From NCBI GenBank assembly GCA_047639575.1, contig JBLIOB010000167.1, forward strand, positions 1 through 8,921: 8,921 nucleotides of DNA. Reading direction: 5' to 3'. Below the pieces are notes generated by a model. It saw only the letters and a list, made by a program, of their open reading frames with translations, was not told the DNA's origin and ran no database searches. Positions 6,164 to 8,921 of the stretch are shown one piece after another (within the stretch, counting starts at the first letter, position 1; every line of letters begins with the position of its first letter). This DNA is from JBLIOB01 sp047639575 (lineage in GTDB: Bacteria > Bacteroidota > Bacteroidia > Flavobacteriales_D > Parvicellaceae). The translations under genes were made by a program, and so were the position numbers.

Positions 6164-7558
6164 ATGAGTACAATCTTAATTAGAAATGGACATATTTGGA
6201 GTGCCTCTGATGATTATATTGGGGATATTTTAGTTAGCGATGATAAAGTTGTAGCGATTGGAAAAAATCTTAAAGATTCCTACTCAGCCGATACTATAAT
6301 CGAAGCCGATGGAATGTATGTTATGCCAGGTGGAATTGATGCCCATACTCATATGGAACTTCCATTTATGGGAACTCAATCTGCCGATGATTTTGAGACC
6401 GGAACTCTTGCAGGTTTACATGGTGGAACAACTTCTATTATTGATTTTGCAATTCAAACTCAAGGTTCAAGTCTTGCTGACTGTATGAACACTTGGCATG
6501 AAAAAGCGGGTGGAAAGGCAATCGGTGATTATGCATTTCACTGTGCTGTTACTGATTATAATGAAAAAACAGAAAAAGAAATACAAGGCCTTATCGATGG
6601 TGGTGTAACTTCCTTTAAAACATTCATGGCGTATAAAGGCGCTTTAATGATTGATGATAAAATGATGTTAGGGCTTATTAAGAAAGTTAAAAGTGCAGGT
6701 GGGATTGTTTCGGTTCACTGTGAAAATGGTGACTTGATTGAAAGCTTAGTTGATCAGTTTAAAAAAGATGGAACTCTTTCTCCTAAGTATCATGCATTAG
6801 CTCATCCTCCTGAAGCAGAAGCTGAAGCTGCAGGACGTGTAATGGATTTAGCTCATTATCATGATGCTCCAATTTACCTAGTACATACAAGTTGTAGACA
6901 ATCGATGGAGAGAGTTAAGCAAAACTTTCTACGTGATCAACGAGTTTTTGTTGAAACTTGTGCCCAGTATCTTTTACTTGATGACAGTTGCTACAACCTT
7001 CCTAATTTTGAAGGTGCGAAATATGTTATGAGTCCACCAATCAGAAAGAAAGATGATCAAGAGACACTCTGGAAATCACTTCAATGTGGACATGTTCACA
7101 CAATTGCAACAGATCATTGTCCTTTTAACTTTGAAGGACAAAAAGATATGGGGAAAGATGATTTCTCAAGAATCCCTAATGGAGCTGCAGGAATTGAACA
7201 TCGTCTTGAATTAATTTTCTCTGAAGGTGTTAAGAAGGGACGAATCTCAATGAATCGTTTTGTTGAAGTTATGTGTACAAACCCTGCTTCAATATTTGGT
7301 CTTCATAATAAAGGTTCAATTACAGTTGGGAAAGATGCAGACATTGTTCTCATGGATCCAAATGAAAAGCATACATTAGGAACAAAAACTCATCACCATA
7401 ATGTTGACTCATCAATCTACGAAGGATGGGAAATAACTGGGAAAGTAAAAACAGTCATCCATCGCGGGCAAATTGTAATTAAAGATGGGAAAGCTGACCA
7501 AGTCCAAAAAGGACAAGGTAAATTTTTAAAACGTAAACCATTTAATTTTAGTCTTTAA
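6164..7558 (+). CDS. hydA: dihydropyrimidinase (D-hydantoinase family)
   Basis: This zinc amidohydrolase opens the ring of 5,6-dihydrouracil or dihydrothymine to give N-carbamoyl-beta-alanine or its methyl analogue. The 464-aa length is typical. The full binuclear metal set of the cyclic amidohydrolase superfamily is visible: H61 and H63 in DAHTHMELPF, the lysine to be carboxylated K158 in SFKTFMAYKG, H185 in VHCENGD, H241 in HTSC and D317 in ATDHCPF. The substrate-binding MSPPIRKK (289-296) and IPNGAAGIEHRL (337-348) segments are also present. The N-terminal beta-sandwich returns at the C terminus (KGSITVGKDADIVL, 383-396). AAAGGA at 6151-6156, seven bases before the ATG, supports the start. 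The downstream beta-ureidopropionase gene begins after 17 bases, which argues for the pyrimidine role over a broad hydantoinase or allantoinase. It lies directly behind the palindrome at 6083-6141, which may affect its expression. Confidence 0.95.
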   Translation: MSTILIRNGHIWSASDDYIGDILVSDDKVVAIGKNLKDSYSADTIIEADGMYVMPGGIDAHTHMELPFMGTQSADDFETGTLAGLHGGTTSIIDFAIQTQGSSLADCMNTWHEKAGGKAIGDYAFHCAVTDYNEKTEKEIQGLIDGGVTSFKTFMAYKGALMIDDKMMLGLIKKVKSAGGIVSVHCENGDLIESLVDQFKKDGTLSPKYHALAHPPEAEAEAAGRVMDLAHYHDAPIYLVHTSCRQSMERVKQNFLRDQRVFVETCAQYLLLDDSCYNLPNFEGAKYVMSPPIRKKDDQETLWKSLQCGHVHTIATDHCPFNFEGQKDMGKDDFSRIPNGAAGIEHRLELIFSEGVKKGRISMNRFVEVMCTNPASIFGLHNKGSITVGKDADIVLMDPNEKHTLGTKTHHHNVDSSIYEGWEITGKVKTVIHRGQIVIKDGKADQVQKGQGKFLKRKPFNFSL

Positions 7559-7575
7559 TATAAAAGGAGTTACTC

Positions 7576-8451
7576 ATGGCCAGAAATGTAAAATGTGGAA
7601 TCATTCAAGTTGCAAACAAAGTAGACACCGATCGACCTTGTGAAGAGCATCGATTGGGAATGATTGAAGCACATATGCAATATATTGAAGAAGCTGCAGC
7701 AAAAGGTGTGCAAATTCTTTGCTTTCAAGAAGTTTTTACAGGGCCATACTTTTGTCCTTCACAAGATACTAAATGGTACGGTCTAGCAGAAAAAATTCCT
7801 GAAGGGCCAACCACTCAGACAATGATGGAATTGGCGAAAAAACATAATATGGTTATTGTAGTTCCAATCTATGAAGAAGAAATGCCTGGTGTTTATTATA
7901 ATACAGCTGCTGTTATAGATGCTGATGGGACGTACTTAGGTAAATATAGAAAAAATCATATTCCACAAGTTCAAGGTTTCTGGGAGAAATTTTTCTTTAA
8001 ACCTGGAAATACAAAATACCCAGTATTTAAAACTAAGTATGCCACTGTTGGTGTCTATATTTGTTACGACAGACATTTTCCAGATGGAGCACGTTGCTTA
8101 GGGCTCAGTGGAGCTGAAATTGTATTTAATCCATCAGCAACTGTTGCGGGACTTTCAGAATACTTATGGAAATTAGAGCAACCAGCTCATGCCGTAGCTA
8201 ATGGTTATTTTGTTGCCGCAATTAATAGAGTAGGAACAGAAGCACCATGGAATATTGGAGAGTTCTACGGACAGTCGTATTTCTGTAATCCACGTGGACA
8301 AATTATTGCTGAAGCTTCAAGAGATAAAGATGAACTTGTAACTGCTGATCTAGACTTAGACATGATTAAAGAAGTCCGTGATCTATGGCAATTCTATAGA
8401 GATAGACGTCCTGAAACTTATGGGCAATTAACTGACTTAGAAGAGCGCTAG
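7576..8451 (+). CDS. beta-ureidopropionase (N-carbamoyl-beta-alanine amidohydrolase), nitrilase type
   Basis: The predicted reaction is hydrolysis of N-carbamoyl-beta-alanine to beta-alanine, CO2 and ammonia, the third step of reductive pyrimidine breakdown. The 291-aa protein is one complete nitrilase-superfamily domain. The catalytic triad is visible: E52 in LCFQEVFTGPYF, K126 in GKYRKNHIP and C163 in VYICYDRHFP. The supporting second Glu is E137 in GFWEKFFF. The segment FTGPYFCPSQDTKWYGLAEK is characteristic of the beta-ureidopropionase-related branch. Many bacteria use an unrelated M20-peptidase-type enzyme for this step, so this one resembles the eukaryotic solution, though it is shorter than animal enzymes. 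The start has a strong site, AAAGGAG at 7563-7569, six bases before the ATG. N-carbamoylputrescine amidase is the main alternative from sequence alone. The position between dihydropyrimidinase and a beta-alanine-type aminotransferase favours the call given. Confidence 0.9.
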   Translation: MARNVKCGIIQVANKVDTDRPCEEHRLGMIEAHMQYIEEAAAKGVQILCFQEVFTGPYFCPSQDTKWYGLAEKIPEGPTTQTMMELAKKHNMVIVVPIYEEEMPGVYYNTAAVIDADGTYLGKYRKNHIPQVQGFWEKFFFKPGNTKYPVFKTKYATVGVYICYDRHFPDGARCLGLSGAEIVFNPSATVAGLSEYLWKLEQPAHAVANGYFVAAINRVGTEAPWNIGEFYGQSYFCNPRGQIIAEASRDKDELVTADLDLDMIKEVRDLWQFYRDRRPETYGQLTDLEER

Positions 8452-8484
8452 CGATTAAGGGACCCAGAGAAGAGAGATAAGGTT

Positions 8485-8921
8485 ATGGATTCAAGAGAAG
8501 AGATACTAGGGAAGCGAAGTAAATACGTTTACCCTACTAAGACTGCTTATTACAAAGAACCGATTCAACTTGTAAAAGCTGAAGGTTGTTATGTTTGGGA
8601 TAGTCAGGGAAACAAATACTTAGATCTTATTGGTGGAATTGTTTCGATTTCAGTAGGCCATAATCATCCGCGTATCAAAGCAAAGATGAAGGACATGCTG
8701 GATAGCAATGCTATTCAACATACGACTTACCTTTATCTGAGTGAATACATGGCCAACTTTGCTGAGAAATTAGCAGCAGTAGCCCCAGGTGATTTAGATA
8801 AATGTTATATGACGAATTCAGGTAGTGAAGCTAATGAAATGGCAGTCATGACTGCCAGAGTGGCAACTGGGGAGCAAATGGTATTAGCTCTTCGTCACGG
8901 TTATCACGGTGGAACTAATGT
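8485..8921 (+). CDS. class III aminotransferase, 5' part (beta-alanine / AGXT2-like)
   Basis: The ATG at 8485 opens a frame that runs off the right edge, giving 145 residues of a PLP-dependent class III aminotransferase. Visible signatures are the N-terminal KAEGCYVWDSQGNKYLDLIG (31-50), GHNHPRI (58-64), the PLP-phosphate loop NSGSEANEMA (111-120) and RHGYHGGT (137-144). The wording is closest to alanine-glyoxylate aminotransferase 2-like enzymes, which also use beta-alanine or 3-aminoisobutyrate with pyruvate. The PLP lysine and the substrate-determining second half are outside the window, so specificity is inferred from context: the gene follows beta-ureidopropionase by 33 bases, and its expected product, malonate semialdehyde, is the substrate of the first gene of the operon. 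Ribosome binding is probably by the purine-rich AGAGAG at 8471-8476; AAGG at 8479-8482 is too close to the ATG. A gamma-aminobutyrate aminotransferase is an alternative. Confidence 0.88.
   Translation, partial: MDSREEILGKRSKYVYPTKTAYYKEPIQLVKAEGCYVWDSQGNKYLDLIGGIVSISVGHNHPRIKAKMKDMLDSNAIQHTTYLYLSEYMANFAEKLAAVAPGDLDKCYMTNSGSEANEMAVMTARVATGEQMVLALRHGYHGGTN

Overview
This 8.9 kb window comes from an AT-rich bacterial chromosome with compact gene spacing, purine-rich ribosome binding sites and several exported proteins, so probably a Gram-negative. The large Cys-rich exported proteins and the base composition would fit Bdellovibrionota, such as a Bacteriovorax-like lineage. That is an impression only: no rRNA or marker gene is present and the taxonomy stays open.

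Left part (1-3361, + strand): two consecutive genes for related exported proteins of unknown function. Only the last 113 codons of the first lie in the window. The second is complete (958 aa), with a signal peptide, several hydrophobic segments, 18 cysteines, two copies of a four-Cys repeat, a poly-Ala tract and a Gly/Pro-rich linker. Both end in the same basic C-terminal module, which marks them as tandem paralogues. They resemble no family I can name and are the least explained part of the window.

Middle (3354-4370, - strand): a secreted or periplasmic member of the Ppx/GppA (exopolyphosphatase / pppGpp phosphatase) ASKHA superfamily. It converges on the 958-aa gene with an 8-bp overlap of the coding ends. 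A 218-bp divergent intergenic region follows, with a good sigma70-type promoter reading right.

Right part (4589-8921, + strand): an operon for the lower reductive pyrimidine pathway. Its genes are a CoA-acylating (methyl)malonate-semialdehyde dehydrogenase, a dihydropyrimidinase, a nitrilase-type beta-ureidopropionase and a class III aminotransferase cut by the window edge. Together they would convert dihydrouracil to N-carbamoyl-beta-alanine, then beta-alanine, then malonate semialdehyde and acetyl-CoA (dihydrothymine to propionyl-CoA), releasing ammonia and CO2. The first enzyme, dihydropyrimidine dehydrogenase, is not in the window and may lie downstream. A near-perfect 28-bp-arm palindrome, resembling a REP or small mobile palindromic element, fills the gap between the dehydrogenase and dihydropyrimidinase genes.
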